Source: Paenibacillus sp. PvR098 (lineage in GTDB: Bacteria; Bacillota; Bacilli; Paenibacillales; NBRC-103111). From it: a stretch of 64,000 bases of DNA. The position numbers were made by a program, and so were the translations under genes. The notes under the pieces were generated by a model that saw only the letters and a list, made by a program, of their open reading frames with translations, was not told where the DNA came from and made no database searches. The stretch is from the NCBI RefSeq assembly GCF_017833255.1, contig NZ_JAFIBU010000001.1, positions 4,384,501 to 4,448,500 on the forward strand, read 5' to 3'. Shown here one piece after another: positions 8,419-17,912 of this stretch (within the stretch, counting starts at the first letter, position 1; each line of letters starts with the position of its first letter).

Positions 8419-8552
8419 TGTTCCTTATCGTGCTTTAATAGCTCTTAAAAGCTTTGAAAGCTGAGGTCTTTTATGTTAACATCATAAAGAATAAGCTGGA
8501 GAGACGGTAGGAATAGCCTTACATGCAAGTCATGCCAGCGAACAACAATATA

Positions 8553-8745
8553 GCGATTCAGGTGCCTGCACGGTAAGATTGCCGCTTGCGGGTTAAAAGG
8601 GAAGCCGGTGCGAATCCGGCGCGGTCCCGCCACTGTATACGGGTAATGCTCTTTATCAAGTCACTGTCTTCATCTTAATGAGACGGGAAGGCGAAGAGCT
8701 CTTGAATAAGCAGCCCGTAAGTCAGGAAACCTGCCTGAATCTGCA
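8553..8745 (+). ncRNA. Cobalamin riboswitch
   Basis: The order of conserved blocks matches adenosylcobalamin riboswitches: an opening CAGGTGCCTGCAC, the AAGGGAAGCCGGTGCGAATC core, the B12 box around CCCGCCACTGTAT near 8627, and the closing CAGGAAACCTGCCTG near 8723. It is followed by a 10-bp terminator, so B12 excess would stop transcription of the downstream uptake and assembly operon. Confidence 0.95.
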
Positions 8746-8846
8746 TTCGATGCGGCCTTTCGAGGAGAAGGAGCAGATCACGCAGCCTGCCGGCAGCATA
8801 TCGACCTTGATGTCGACTGGTGCTGCGCAGTATTGTCAGTGTGTGC

Positions 8847-8890
8847 CCTCTGCTTTGGATACAATCCGAAAAGCAGAGGTCTTTTTGTTT
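8847..8890 (+). terminator. Terminator (expression platform) of cobalamin riboswitch
   Basis: CCTCTGCTTT (8847-8856) / AAAGCAGAGG (8870-8879), extended by an inner GGAT/ATCC, then TCTTTTTGTTT. It lies just upstream of btuF and after the riboswitch aptamer. Confidence 0.9.
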
Positions 8891-8917
8891 GTAAAGATGT
8901 TGAGGAGAGATGAACAT

Positions 8918-9940
8918 ATGTACCAGGGTAAGACGAATCGTATAAAAAAGCGGCTGGTGGCAGCCATCCTGAGCTTGGCTTTGGCAGGAGGGTTGGCAGG
9001 ATGCGGAAGCACTGCGTCAACCCCGGGGCAGGGTCAGCAGGCAGATGCGCCCAAGGCGGGTGGTACTAAGCAGGAAGAGGCGTCCACATCGGTGAAACGG
9101 ACGACATATCCGCTCACGATCAAAGATGTTACGGGAAAAGAGTTTGTATTTGATAAAGCACCGGAGCGAATCGTCTCCACTTCACCGAGCGAAACGGAAA
9201 CGCTGTTTGCTTTGGGGCTTGGGGATCGGGTGGTTGGTGTATCGGATTTCTGCAACTACCCTGCGGAAGCGGCCTCAAAGCCCAAGGTCGGGAGCATCAT
9301 GAAGCCGAACGAGGAGGCGTTGATTGCAGCGAACGCCGATGTGGTCATGACGGGCGTATCCATGAATATGGCCGTAGTGGAGCAGCTTCGCGGATTGAAA
9401 GTGAATCTGTTTAAAGTGGAGCCGAAAACGGTGGACGATGTAATGGACAACATTCTGCTGATGGGGCAAATCTTCGACCGGCAGGAGCAGGCGACAAAGC
9501 TGGTCGATTCAATGAAAGCCGAACGTCAAGCCGTACTGGATGCGGTGAAGGTGCTGGAGCCGGAGCAGAAGAAAAAGGTGTTTGTCGAGTTTTCCCCGGG
9601 CTGGACGGTCGGTAAGGGCGAGTATATTGACGAACTGATCGGTTTGGCCGGCGCTGTCAATGTGGCCGGCGGTGAGAAAGGCTACGTGAAGATCAGCGAG
9701 GAAAAGGTGATAGCGGACAATCCTCAGATCATTATTTATCCGATGGGGATCATTGATGATAAGTCCCAAAAGCCCATGGATCAACTGATTCGCGAGCGCA
9801 GCGGCTGGGAGCAGATCGATGCGGTGAAGTTGAATCAACTGGTTGGGTTGGACAAGGATATCATGAGTCGTCCGGGTCCGAGAATAACTCAAGCTTTGAC
9901 GGAAGTAGCTAAAGGAATTTACCCGGAACTGGTGAAATAA
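8918..9940 (+). CDS. btuF: Cobalamin ABC transporter substrate-binding lipoprotein
   Basis: 340 residues from ATG 8918, chosen because GAGGAGAG precedes it and because a clean lipoprotein signal follows (basic start, hydrophobic core, lipobox LAGC with C29); the open frame upstream runs through the riboswitch terminator and is not real. After a Ser/Gln/Ala linker it is a periplasmic-binding fold of the BtuF/FhuD type (PERIVSTSPSETETLFALG). It binds corrinoids at the outer face of the membrane. First gene of the riboswitch-controlled operon; the stop is one base from btuC. Confidence 0.9.
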   Translation: MYQGKTNRIKKRLVAAILSLALAGGLAGCGSTASTPGQGQQADAPKAGGTKQEEASTSVKRTTYPLTIKDVTGKEFVFDKAPERIVSTSPSETETLFALGLGDRVVGVSDFCNYPAEAASKPKVGSIMKPNEEALIAANADVVMTGVSMNMAVVEQLRGLKVNLFKVEPKTVDDVMDNILLMGQIFDRQEQATKLVDSMKAERQAVLDAVKVLEPEQKKKVFVEFSPGWTVGKGEYIDELIGLAGAVNVAGGEKGYVKISEEKVIADNPQIIIYPMGIIDDKSQKPMDQLIRERSGWEQIDAVKLNQLVGLDKDIMSRPGPRITQALTEVAKGIYPELVK

Positions 9941-9941
9941 G

Positions 9942-10979
9942 ATGAAGCGAAAGCTGTGGATTTGGGGCGGAGCCGCTTTGGCAATGCTTTTACTTGCTGC
10001 CTCCTTAGCCCTGTCGATCGGTACAGTGCGCATCCCGCTAGGTCACGTGTGGGGGATCATGCTGCATCAGTTGCCTTGGGTCGGCGACCGTATCCAAGCC
10101 GATTGGAGCGCGGCTTCTGAGCAAATCGTATGGAAGGTCAGGCTTCCGAGGGTAGCATTGGGTATTCTGGTTGGAGCTGCTCTGGGATTGGCCGGTGCAG
10201 CCTTTCAGGGCGTACTCCGTAACCCTCTTGCCGATCCTTATACGCTCGGCGTTTCTTCTGGGGCATCGGTGGGCGCATCGTTTTTGATTTTGTTCGGACT
10301 ACAGTATACCCTCTTCGGAGAGTGGACGGTACCGGCGGTAGCGTTCATGACCGGAGTACTATCGCTCTGTACGGTACTCTTGCTGGCACGGACGGACGGC
10401 AAGCTGCGCAAAGAAACCGTCATTCTTGCCGGTGTAGTGATGCAGGCTTTCTTGGGTGCCTTCGTTTCGTTGATGGTGGCCATGTCGGATCAGGTGATCA
10501 ATGAGATTATCTTCTGGCTAATGGGTAGCCTGGCGCTGCGCGGATGGACTTATTCCATGGTACTGCTGCCGTATTTGGCTGCCGGCTCCTTGGTGCTCCT
10601 AAGCTTAGGCCGGGCAATGAATTTGTTCGCGCTCGGGGAGCGGCAGGCGGCGCATCTCGGAATCCATGTCGAGCGGACGAAGCTGATCGTATTGGTGGCC
10701 GCTACTTTAATCACGGCTGCGGCGGTATCCGTATCGGGTGTTATTGCGTTTGTCGGTCTGCTGGTGCCGCATTTGCTTCGGCTTATGGTCGGTCCGGATT
10801 ACCGCTTGCTGCTCCCGATGTCTTTGATCGGAGGCGCGATCTACGTGCTGCTTGCCGATACGCTGGCCCGAACGCTGCTCAGTCCGACGGAAATTCCGCT
10901 CGGAGTCGTCACGGCGTTTATGGGAGCGCCTTTTTTTGCCTATTTGCTGCGCCGCAGGAAACGGATGGTACGCGAGTGA
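9942..10979 (+). CDS. btuC: Cobalamin ABC transporter permease
   Basis: 345 residues with about ten membrane helices, the FecCD/BtuC family. The typical segments KVRLPRVALGILVGAALGLAG, GVLRNPLADPYTLGVSSGA and GVIAFVGLLVPHLLRL are all present, the last being the coupling region to the ATPase. Starts one base after btuF and ends 15 bases before the ATPase start, so the three form one transporter. Confidence 0.93.
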   Translation: MKRKLWIWGGAALAMLLLAASLALSIGTVRIPLGHVWGIMLHQLPWVGDRIQADWSAASEQIVWKVRLPRVALGILVGAALGLAGAAFQGVLRNPLADPYTLGVSSGASVGASFLILFGLQYTLFGEWTVPAVAFMTGVLSLCTVLLLARTDGKLRKETVILAGVVMQAFLGAFVSLMVAMSDQVINEIIFWLMGSLALRGWTYSMVLLPYLAAGSLVLLSLGRAMNLFALGERQAAHLGIHVERTKLIVLVAATLITAAAVSVSGVIAFVGLLVPHLLRLMVGPDYRLLLPMSLIGGAIYVLLADTLARTLLSPTEIPLGVVTAFMGAPFFAYLLRRRKRMVRE

Positions 10980-10994
10980 AGGAGGATGCGGGCG

Positions 10995-11780
10995 ATGATT
11001 CGAGTGGATGTGGAGGACGTGTCCAAGGCCTTTGGAGGGCGGGAGATCCTTCGCGGTGTCCGCTTTCGGGTGGAGCCGGGGGAATGGTTTGGTATTTTGG
11101 GCCCGAACGGGAGCGGGAAATCGACGCTGCTTCAACTGATTTCCGGGCTGGAACCGGCTTCTGCCGGGAGCGTGAGGCTCGAGGGTAAACCTGTAACGTC
11201 CTATTCAAGGAAAGTATTGGCAAGGCGGCTCGCGGTACTTGAGCAGGACGCGCTGCCGCCACTCGGCTTCACCGTGCAAGAGGTGATCGAAATGGGACGC
11301 TACCCGTATCAGAACTGGCTGGGTGATGAAGCGGATGATGCAGACGCGCTGGTAGAGCGGATTATCGATTTGTTGAAGCTTGAGTCCCTGCGGGGGAGAA
11401 CGATAGATCAGTTGAGCGGTGGGGAACGGCAGCGTGTGGCGCTGGGTAAAGCGATGGCTCAGGAGCCTAAGCTGCTGCTGCTCGATGAGCCGACGACTTT
11501 CCTTGATATCGGATACCAAGTAGAGATGATGGATATGGTCCGCAAATGGCAGCAGAAATGGGGCATGACGGTCATTTCGGTACTGCACGATTTGAATTTG
11601 GCCGCGCAGTACTGCGACCGTCTCCTACTGCTGCACGAAGGCGTGGTAGCGGGAATCGGAACGCCCGTAGAGGTGCTTCGTGCGAATCTGTTGGAGCAAG
11701 TGTACGGCACGCGGCCGCACATCCTTACACACCCAGATAGCGGGGTGCCGCAAATTTTACTAGGAAAGGGAACTAGATGA
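10995..11780 (+). CDS. btuD: Cobalamin/iron-type ABC transporter ATPase
   Basis: 261 residues from ATG 10995, which is nine bases after AAGGAGG; an in-frame ATG at 10986 directly abuts the site and is less likely. Walker A is GPNGSGKST (36-44), the signature is LSGGERQRVALGKA, and Walker B is LLLLDEPTT followed by a switch histidine in SVLHDLN. It powers the BtuC/BtuF importer. Its TGA overlaps the ATG of cobT. Confidence 0.92.
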   Translation: MIRVDVEDVSKAFGGREILRGVRFRVEPGEWFGILGPNGSGKSTLLQLISGLEPASAGSVRLEGKPVTSYSRKVLARRLAVLEQDALPPLGFTVQEVIEMGRYPYQNWLGDEADDADALVERIIDLLKLESLRGRTIDQLSGGERQRVALGKAMAQEPKLLLLDEPTTFLDIGYQVEMMDMVRKWQQKWGMTVISVLHDLNLAAQYCDRLLLLHEGVVAGIGTPVEVLRANLLEQVYGTRPHILTHPDSGVPQILLGKGTR

Positions 11781-12859
11781 TGAGTAACAACCGATTGGAA
11801 CAAATGATTTCCGATATTGCGCCTCTGGATAAGCAGAGTATAGAGGAGGCAGCGCTTCATCTGGATCAGCTGACTAAGCCGCCCGGCAGCTTAGGTAGAC
11901 TGGAGGAGGTAGGCAAGCAGCTTGCGGGAATCCGCGGGGAACGGATGCCGGACCTGGGGAAAAAAGCGGTTGTCGTTATGGCTGCGGATCACGGCGTATG
12001 TGAAGAAGGAGTCAGCGCCTACCCGGCCGAAGTAACGCCGCAGATGGTGCTCAACTTTTTGAATGGGGGAGCGGCGGTGAACGTGCTGTCACGCCATACC
12101 GGCGCCGACGTCGTTTGTGTTGACATCGGCGTTAATGCCGAACTATCGGATCCCCGGCTTCGATCGCATAAAATTCGCATGGGGACGGCCAATATGACCA
12201 AAGGGCCTGCGATGACGCGGGAGGAAGCGGAAGAAGCCGTGCTAGTCGGTATGAGGCTGGCAGAAGAATTGGTGGGAAAAGGATACGGACTGATCGGTAC
12301 TGGAGATATGGGCATTGGCAACACGACGGCAAGCTCGGCGATTTTGACCGTGCTCGGCGGGACGGATGCGGCTGAGGCCGCAGGGCGAGGAACCGGTATT
12401 GATGACGAGCGCCTGCTGCACAAGCAAGCTGTAATTCGCCGAGCCATCGAGCTCAATTCTCCGGATGCGGCGGACCCGATGGATGTGTTGTCCAAAGTGG
12501 GGGGGCTTGAGATCGCCGGCTTGGTTGGCGTTATTCTGGGTGCTGCGAAGCATCGTTGTCCGGTCGTCATTGACGGGTTCATTTCTTCGGCCGCGGCATT
12601 GGTCGCCGCCCGATTGGCTCCGCTTAGCGTACCGTATATGCTGGCATCACATCTCTCGCAGGAGCAGGGCCATGCACGACTGCTCGCTGAGATCGGGCTT
12701 ACGCCGATGCTCGTGATGGATATGAGACTTGGAGAGGGTACGGGCGCAGTTCTTTCTTTTCCGTTGATTGAGGCTGCGGTCAAAATCATGCAAGAAATGG
12801 CAACCTTCGCAAATGCGGGAATATCAGGGGGGGCCCCAGCGGAGCCAGTGCAAGGATGA
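11777..12859 (+). CDS. cobT: Nicotinate-nucleotide--dimethylbenzimidazole phosphoribosyltransferase
   Basis: 360 residues, full CobT length. Family motifs are LTKPPGSLGRLEE near the start, VMAADHGVCEEGVSAYP and GTGDMGIGNTTASSA in the core, and the C-terminal glutamate region RLGEGTGA. It makes alpha-ribazole phosphate, the precursor of the lower ligand of B12. The start overlaps the btuD stop (ATGA), which implies translational coupling, and the next gene starts within its last codons. Confidence 0.95.
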   Translation: MMSNNRLEQMISDIAPLDKQSIEEAALHLDQLTKPPGSLGRLEEVGKQLAGIRGERMPDLGKKAVVVMAADHGVCEEGVSAYPAEVTPQMVLNFLNGGAAVNVLSRHTGADVVCVDIGVNAELSDPRLRSHKIRMGTANMTKGPAMTREEAEEAVLVGMRLAEELVGKGYGLIGTGDMGIGNTTASSAILTVLGGTDAAEAAGRGTGIDDERLLHKQAVIRRAIELNSPDAADPMDVLSKVGGLEIAGLVGVILGAAKHRCPVVIDGFISSAAALVAARLAPLSVPYMLASHLSQEQGHARLLAEIGLTPMLVMDMRLGEGTGAVLSFPLIEAAVKIMQEMATFANAGISGGAPAEPVQG

Positions 12860-13422
12860 GCGGCGGAGGAATCAAGGTACTTGTAACGGGCGGAGCGCGC
12901 AGCGGGAAGAGCTCCTTTGCGGAAAGCTACGCGGCAACGCTTGGCGATCAAGGCTTATACATTGCCACGTCGCAGGTTTTTGACGAAGAAATGAAGGAAC
13001 GCATCACGCTGCACCGGCTGGAGCGGGAGGAGCGCGGGTATCCATGGGTTATGGCCGAGGAGCCGTATGATCTCGCTGAAACCCTTCTGAAGGCGAAAGC
13101 GCCTGTCGTGCTTGTGGATTGCCTTACGCTTTGGCTGTCCAATTGGCTGCTCCGGGTGGAACAGGAGCCAGAGGCCGAGCGGTTAGGCAGGCTTGAGGAT
13201 AAAATCGAAGAGTTGGAGCATGTGTTTAGTTCGCTCGATTGCCCGGTCGTACTGGTTACCAATGAGGTAGGGAGCGGTCTTGTGCCCGAGTATAAGCTGG
13301 GGCGGGTGTTTCGCGATCTGTCCGGGAGGATGAATCAGCGGTTGGCCCGTAAGGCAGACCAGGTGTTTCTTGTAACGGCGGGAATTCCGATCGAGCTGAA
13401 AAGCCGAGCGTTTCATTTATAG
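12856..13422 (+). CDS. cobU: Bifunctional adenosylcobinamide kinase / guanylyltransferase
   Basis: 188 residues. The P-loop is TGGARSGKSSFAE near the start, the guanylated-histidine region is ITLHRLEREERGYPW, and VDCLTLWLSNWL and TNEVGSGLVPE are the usual CobU segments. It phosphorylates adenosylcobinamide and activates it with GTP. The start overlaps the cobT stop (ATGA). Confidence 0.95.
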   Translation: MSGGGIKVLVTGGARSGKSSFAESYAATLGDQGLYIATSQVFDEEMKERITLHRLEREERGYPWVMAEEPYDLAETLLKAKAPVVLVDCLTLWLSNWLLRVEQEPEAERLGRLEDKIEELEHVFSSLDCPVVLVTNEVGSGLVPEYKLGRVFRDLSGRMNQRLARKADQVFLVTAGIPIELKSRAFHL

Positions 13423-13442
13423 TACGGTGCGGAGGAACGGAC

Positions 13443-14429
13443 TTGTTGTTTTATAGTGTGCAAGAGTTGATGTGGATGGTGCTTGCCGCGGTCGTGATCG
13501 ATTGGATGATTGGAGACCCTACGTGGCGGTGGATGACACACCCTGTGGTGTGGATCGGGCGGTTGATTACGCTGCTGGAGAAACGATTGTATCCGAGATC
13601 GGTTGAAAAGATGGAGCGTACCCGTTCACGCGGGGCTGCACTTGCCATCGTGACCATCGGTGCGGCTTACTGCAGCATATGGCTTATCGTATGGTTCGCG
13701 GATCAAGCGCATCCTTGGCTCGGTTATGGTGTTAGCGCATGGTTAATCTCGACAACGATCGCCGTGAAGGGTTTGAAGGATGCGGCAATGGCAGTGTATA
13801 AGCCGCTCAGCGAAGGAAACATCCTTGAAGCAAGAAAGTGGGTCGGCTACATTGTCGGGCGGAATACTTCGCAGCTCGACGAGCCGGAAATTACGCGGGC
13901 CACGGTAGAGACTGTAGCTGAGAATATTGTGGATGCGTTTGTTTCTCCGATCTGCTATGCGTTACTGGGCGGTGCTCCTCTGGCGATGCTGTATCGCGCT
14001 TCCAATACGCTTGACTCGATGGTGGGCTATAAGAATGAAAAGTATATTCATTTCGGATGGGCTTCGGCCCGTTGGGACGACGTGATGAACTGGATTCCCG
14101 CGCGGTTGACGGGGGTGCTCTTAGTGCTTGTGGCGTGGTTCAGCCCCGGGCTTCGCGCAGGAAGAGCCACACGATCGATTATGCGCTTCGCCCGGCTTCA
14201 CCCGAGTCCGAACAGCGGCATCCCGGAATCGGCCGTCGCCGGAGCGCTCGGTATTGAGCTCGGGGGTGTGAATGTATACCACGGCCGACTGAGCGAGCGG
14301 GCCCGAATGGGATGGCCGCTCCGGGAGCGGGAGAGAGAGGACATCCGACGGACCGTCAGAATATTGTACGGTGTCAGTTATTTGGTTACGGGGGGATTGC
14401 TGTGCGGGCTGTTTTGGCTTTATGGATAA
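13443..14429 (+). CDS. cbiB: Adenosylcobinamide-phosphate synthase (CbiB)
   Basis: 328 residues from a TTG start seven bases after GGAGG. A membrane protein of the CbiB/CobD family: the N-terminal VIDWMIGDPTWRWMTHPVVWIG, the VGRNTSQLDEPEITRATVE loop and the FARLHPSPNSGIPESAVAGA segment are diagnostic (each motif is conserved across the family). It attaches aminopropanol phosphate to adenosylcobyric acid. Known confusingly as cobD in some organisms. The 3' end overlaps the start of cobS. Confidence 0.93.
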   Translation: MLFYSVQELMWMVLAAVVIDWMIGDPTWRWMTHPVVWIGRLITLLEKRLYPRSVEKMERTRSRGAALAIVTIGAAYCSIWLIVWFADQAHPWLGYGVSAWLISTTIAVKGLKDAAMAVYKPLSEGNILEARKWVGYIVGRNTSQLDEPEITRATVETVAENIVDAFVSPICYALLGGAPLAMLYRASNTLDSMVGYKNEKYIHFGWASARWDDVMNWIPARLTGVLLVLVAWFSPGLRAGRATRSIMRFARLHPSPNSGIPESAVAGALGIELGGVNVYHGRLSERARMGWPLREREREDIRRTVRILYGVSYLVTGGLLCGLFWLYG

Positions 14430-15235
14430 CGTGGGGATCGGCGTGTGCGGCCGCCTTTCAATTTCTGACTCGGCTTCCCGTACCGGTAAAGCTGGACTAC
14501 AATGACGCTTTGTTTCGCCGGAGCGTCGTTTTTTATCCTTTGGTCGGCTTTGTGCTTGGTGCTCTTCTGTTCGGAGTGTCCAAGCTGTTGAATATGACAC
14601 TGCCTCCGCTTCCTGCTGCAGCGCTGCTGTTAGCGGCTTGGACGCTGCTGACCGGAGCTCTGCATTTGGACGGTCTGATGGATACGGCGGATGGTATTTT
14701 GAGCCATCGATCGCGCGAGCGGATGCTGGAGATTATGAAGGACAGCCGGGTTGGCGCCATGGGTGTCATGGTCTGTGTGCTTGTAATGCTGCTGAAGTGG
14801 TCCTTGCTGCAGGAGCTGCTTCGATTCGAGGAGCAAAGCGGCTTACTGCTCCTGCCGATGGTTTTGCTGTGGAGCCGCTGGTATATGGTCGTTGCTATAG
14901 CCGGGTGGCCCTATGCGAGACAGGAGCAGGGCGGCGGGATGGGTACTTTTTACCGAGGTATCGGATGGAAGCGCGTTGCCGCGAATAGTACGGTGGCTGT
15001 ACTTTTATCGGCTGCTGTACTCCAGATCGCGCAGGCCTTCGGGCTGCATTTGGCAGGGGGGATTTGGCTTATACTCGCTTTTGGAGGAATGACTCTGTTG
15101 AGCGGTTATTTGATGAGCGCCTACATACATAGCAAGCTGGGCGGTCTGACTGGGGATACATATGGAGCTATGAATGAGCTGTTGGAGGTTCTGCTCCTCT
15201 TTATGCTTGTGTTGATGATAGGATGGGGGGAATGA
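14402..15235 (+). CDS. cobS: Adenosylcobinamide-GDP ribazoletransferase (cobalamin synthase)
   Basis: 277 residues from GTG 14402, preceded by a GGGGGG site and overlapping cbiB by 28 bases; this start gives the usual N-terminus AAFQFLTRLPVPV shortly after it. Motifs are GALHLDGLMDTADGILS and KDSRVGAMGVM, with around six membrane helices. It joins adenosylcobinamide-GDP with alpha-ribazole phosphate, the last assembly step. A longer open frame upstream lies inside cbiB and has no ribosome-binding site. Confidence 0.93.
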   Translation: MRAVLALWITWGSACAAAFQFLTRLPVPVKLDYNDALFRRSVVFYPLVGFVLGALLFGVSKLLNMTLPPLPAAALLLAAWTLLTGALHLDGLMDTADGILSHRSRERMLEIMKDSRVGAMGVMVCVLVMLLKWSLLQELLRFEEQSGLLLLPMVLLWSRWYMVVAIAGWPYARQEQGGGMGTFYRGIGWKRVAANSTVAVLLSAAVLQIAQAFGLHLAGGIWLILAFGGMTLLSGYLMSAYIHSKLGGLTGDTYGAMNELLEVLLLFMLVLMIGWGE

Positions 15236-15239
15236 ATGG

Positions 15240-17909
15240 ATGCTGGAGCGATACGGACACGGCGGTGATTTATGGACGGCGTCAGAAGCTTTTGGGGTAC
15301 CGCAGGAGCAGTTTCTCGATTTCAGCTCGAACATGAATCCGCTGGGCCCTCCGGAATCGGTAGGGATCATCTTCAGCGGCAGGTGGAGAGAGGTTGTGAA
15401 CTATCCCGATCCGGCAGTGAGGGAATTGACAAGGAGATTGGCTGCCAAGCACGGGGTCGGCGAAGACTGCATTCTGGTCGGTAACGGTGCAGCGGAGCTG
15501 ATCGATTTGGCCGTTCGAGTACTGCGCCCAGGCGTGACGGGACTAGCGCGGCCGTCCTTTGGTGAGTATGAAGAAGCGGTGGAAAAAATCGGCGGGCGGG
15601 TGCTCGATATTCCGTTGTCGGAGGCATCGGGGTATGTATTGAAGCTTTCCGACGTGAAAGAAGCCGCAAGCAGGTGTGACCTGTTGTTTCTCGGACATCC
15701 GAACAATCCTACCGGGCGTTTGCTGCCTAAGGATATCGTGTCTTTGTTGGCGGAAGGGGATATACCTGCCATTGTTGATGAGGCTTTTCTTGACTTTACT
15801 CCCCTCGAAGAGGAGCTTACGCTTACGCGTGCGGCGGCGGAGAGCTCGAATTTGATGGTCATTCGTTCCATGACGAAGTTTTATTCTATCCCGGGTATTC
15901 GGCTAGGATATATTGTGGCGAATCCGGAACGAATCCGTCTTATGAGGCGGCTGCAGGTGCCGTGGAGCGTTAATGCATTAGCGCAGTGGATCGGCTGCAG
16001 CGTACTGGAGGAGCGGGAATATGCGGCCAGTACGCTGGAATGGCTGAGGGAGGAACGGGGGGTTCTTTCCGGCAGGCTCCGGGCATTGGGATTCCAAGTG
16101 GTTGACAGCGACACTAATTTTATTCTCTTTTCGCTCCGGCCGCTTGGTCTTACCGTCCAGGCGCTTCAAGCGGAGATGGGAAGGCGGGGAATTCTGATAC
16201 GGGACGCGTCGCTGTTTGCCGGATTGGATGAGACCTGCTGCAGGGTGGCTATCAAGCTGCGGGAGCAGAACGAGAAGCTGCTGGCCGGCTTGGCGGAAGC
16301 TTTAAGCGTGCTGCAGGGATCGGCAGCTTCTGCGGAAGCGCTGCCTGTCTCGGTTGACAGTCCTGCCTGTAAGCTTGCTCCGACTCTGATGTTCCAAGGC
16401 ACGTCATCGGATGCGGGCAAAAGCCTGCTGACGGCTGCACTGTGCCGCATTCTGCTTCAGGATGGCCGGCGCGTCGCTCCGTTTAAGTCGCAGAATATGT
16501 CGCTGAACTCGTACGTGACGCCGGATGGCAAAGAAATTGGAAGGGCTCAGGGGATGCAGGCCGATGCCTGCCGCATTCCCGCGACGACGGACATGAATCC
16601 GATCCTGCTGAAGCCGAAAAAGGACATGGTTTCCCAAGTCGTTGTACACGGCAAGCCATACCGCGATCTTGACGCCAGGACGTATCGGGAAAAGTATCTG
16701 CCTGAGGCGGAAAGCATTGTGAAGGAGTCGCTCCAACGGCTGCGCAGGGACTTCGAGGTAATCGTCATCGAGGGGGCAGGCAGCCCTGCCGAGGTCAACC
16801 TGAAAAGCCGCGACATCGTGAACATGCGGCTGGCCGGTTGGGCGGATGCGCCCGTACTACTGGTTGCGGATATCGATCGGGGCGGGGTATTCGCCTCGAT
16901 TGTAGGAACGCTTGAAATCTTAACCCCGGAAGAACGATTGCGCGTCAAAGGATTTGTGATCAATAAATTCCGCGGGGACATCACCCTGCTGAAGCCCGGG
17001 CTGGATTGGCTTGAGAAGCGGACAGGCAAGCCGGTGCTGGGGGTTATTCCTTATTTGCCCCAGCTTGAACTCGAGGATGAGGATTCCGCTTCACTCGACC
17101 GCAAGCTGGCAGAACGTCAAGTAGGGGAGAGGCTGCCTGGCATGCTGGATATTGCGGTGCTTCGCCTTCCGCGCATTTCCAACTTCACGGATGTCGATCC
17201 GCTTGAGTACGAGGGGGATGTTCGATTGCGGTTTGTAGAGACGCCGGAACAGTTCGGTGAGCCGGATGCCGTGATCGTGCCGGGAAGTAAAAACACGGTC
17301 GACGACCTTCTTTATTTGCGCGAGGTCGGGTTTGACCGCAAGCTGCTCGATTATGCCAAGAGCGGCGGGTGGATTGTGGGCATCTGTGCAGGCTATCAGA
17401 TGCTTGGCTCCAGGCTGCTGGACCCGGAGCTGGTGGAATCGAATCAGCGGGAGCTGACAGGTCTTGGTCTGTTTCCGACGGAAACCGTTTTTGCCCGGGA
17501 GAAGAGGACGGTGCAAACGCGAGGAACAACGGGACTGTATGCCGAAGAGGGGCAGCGTTTTCCGATCACAGGCTATGAAATTCATATGGGACAAACTTCT
17601 TTTCTTGAACCGGTAGAACACCCATTTGTTCTGCAGCCATCGGTTGATGATACGGGCACTGCTGCCGATGGGGTCGTGAACGGAGACGGTCGCCTCTTCG
17701 GCACGTATGTGCACGGTATTTTACATAATGACGACTTCCGCCGTGCGTGGTTAAACCGGATTCGCGAAAGTAAAGGGCTGGAGCCAAAGAAGGCCGAACT
17801 GCGTTTTCAGGAGCGCCGTGAAGCCGCATTCGATCGATTGGCCGCGCATGTAAGGGAGCATTTGGATATGGAACGTTTATATGAGATGATAGATTGCAAG
17901 GAGGGATAA
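15240..17909 (+). CDS. cobD-cbiP: Fused threonine-phosphate decarboxylase (CobD) and cobyric acid synthase (CbiP)
   Basis: 889 residues in one uninterrupted frame. Residues 1 to about 355 are a class I PLP enzyme of the CobD type (FSSNMNPLGPP, HPNNPTGR, PLP lysine K213 in SMTKFYSIPG, C-terminal Arg region RVAIKL), which makes aminopropanol phosphate. A short Ser/Ala-rich linker (about 356-380) leads to CbiP/CobQ: the P-loop-like FQGTSSDAGKS near 385, FKSQNMSLNSYVT, and a class I glutaminase domain with C716 (GICAGYQMLG) and H825 (YVHGILHND). Both halves look complete and active. Starts five bases after cobS, with a GGGGGG site. These are normally two genes; physical fusion of the linker-maker and the amidase is unusual in my knowledge. 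Confidence 0.93.
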   Translation: MLERYGHGGDLWTASEAFGVPQEQFLDFSSNMNPLGPPESVGIIFSGRWREVVNYPDPAVRELTRRLAAKHGVGEDCILVGNGAAELIDLAVRVLRPGVTGLARPSFGEYEEAVEKIGGRVLDIPLSEASGYVLKLSDVKEAASRCDLLFLGHPNNPTGRLLPKDIVSLLAEGDIPAIVDEAFLDFTPLEEELTLTRAAAESSNLMVIRSMTKFYSIPGIRLGYIVANPERIRLMRRLQVPWSVNALAQWIGCSVLEEREYAASTLEWLREERGVLSGRLRALGFQVVDSDTNFILFSLRPLGLTVQALQAEMGRRGILIRDASLFAGLDETCCRVAIKLREQNEKLLAGLAEALSVLQGSAASAEALPVSVDSPACKLAPTLMFQGTSSDAGKSLLTAALCRILLQDGRRVAPFKSQNMSLNSYVTPDGKEIGRAQGMQADACRIPATTDMNPILLKPKKDMVSQVVVHGKPYRDLDARTYREKYLPEAESIVKESLQRLRRDFEVIVIEGAGSPAEVNLKSRDIVNMRLAGWADAPVLLVADIDRGGVFASIVGTLEILTPEERLRVKGFVINKFRGDITLLKPGLDWLEKRTGKPVLGVIPYLPQLELEDEDSASLDRKLAERQVGERLPGMLDIAVLRLPRISNFTDVDPLEYEGDVRLRFVETPEQFGEPDAVIVPGSKNTVDDLLYLREVGFDRKLLDYAKSGGWIVGICAGYQMLGSRLLDPELVESNQRELTGLGLFPTETVFAREKRTVQTRGTTGLYAEEGQRFPITGYEIHMGQTSFLEPVEHPFVLQPSVDDTGTAADGVVNGDGRLFGTYVHGILHNDDFRRAWLNRIRESKGLEPKKAELRFQERREAAFDRLAAHVREHLDMERLYEMIDCKEG

Positions 17910-17912
17910 CGG

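Noticed and set aside
8678-8917. N-terminal extension of btuF
   Set aside because: It would read through the riboswitch end and its terminator; the lipoprotein signal begins at 8918.
10544-11188. 214-residue open frame inside btuC/btuD
   Set aside because: Out-of-frame shadow of strongly conserved transporter genes.
12019-12951. 310-residue minus-strand frame over cobT
   Set aside because: High-GC antisense shadow; low-complexity Ser/Ala/Pro composition and no start signal.
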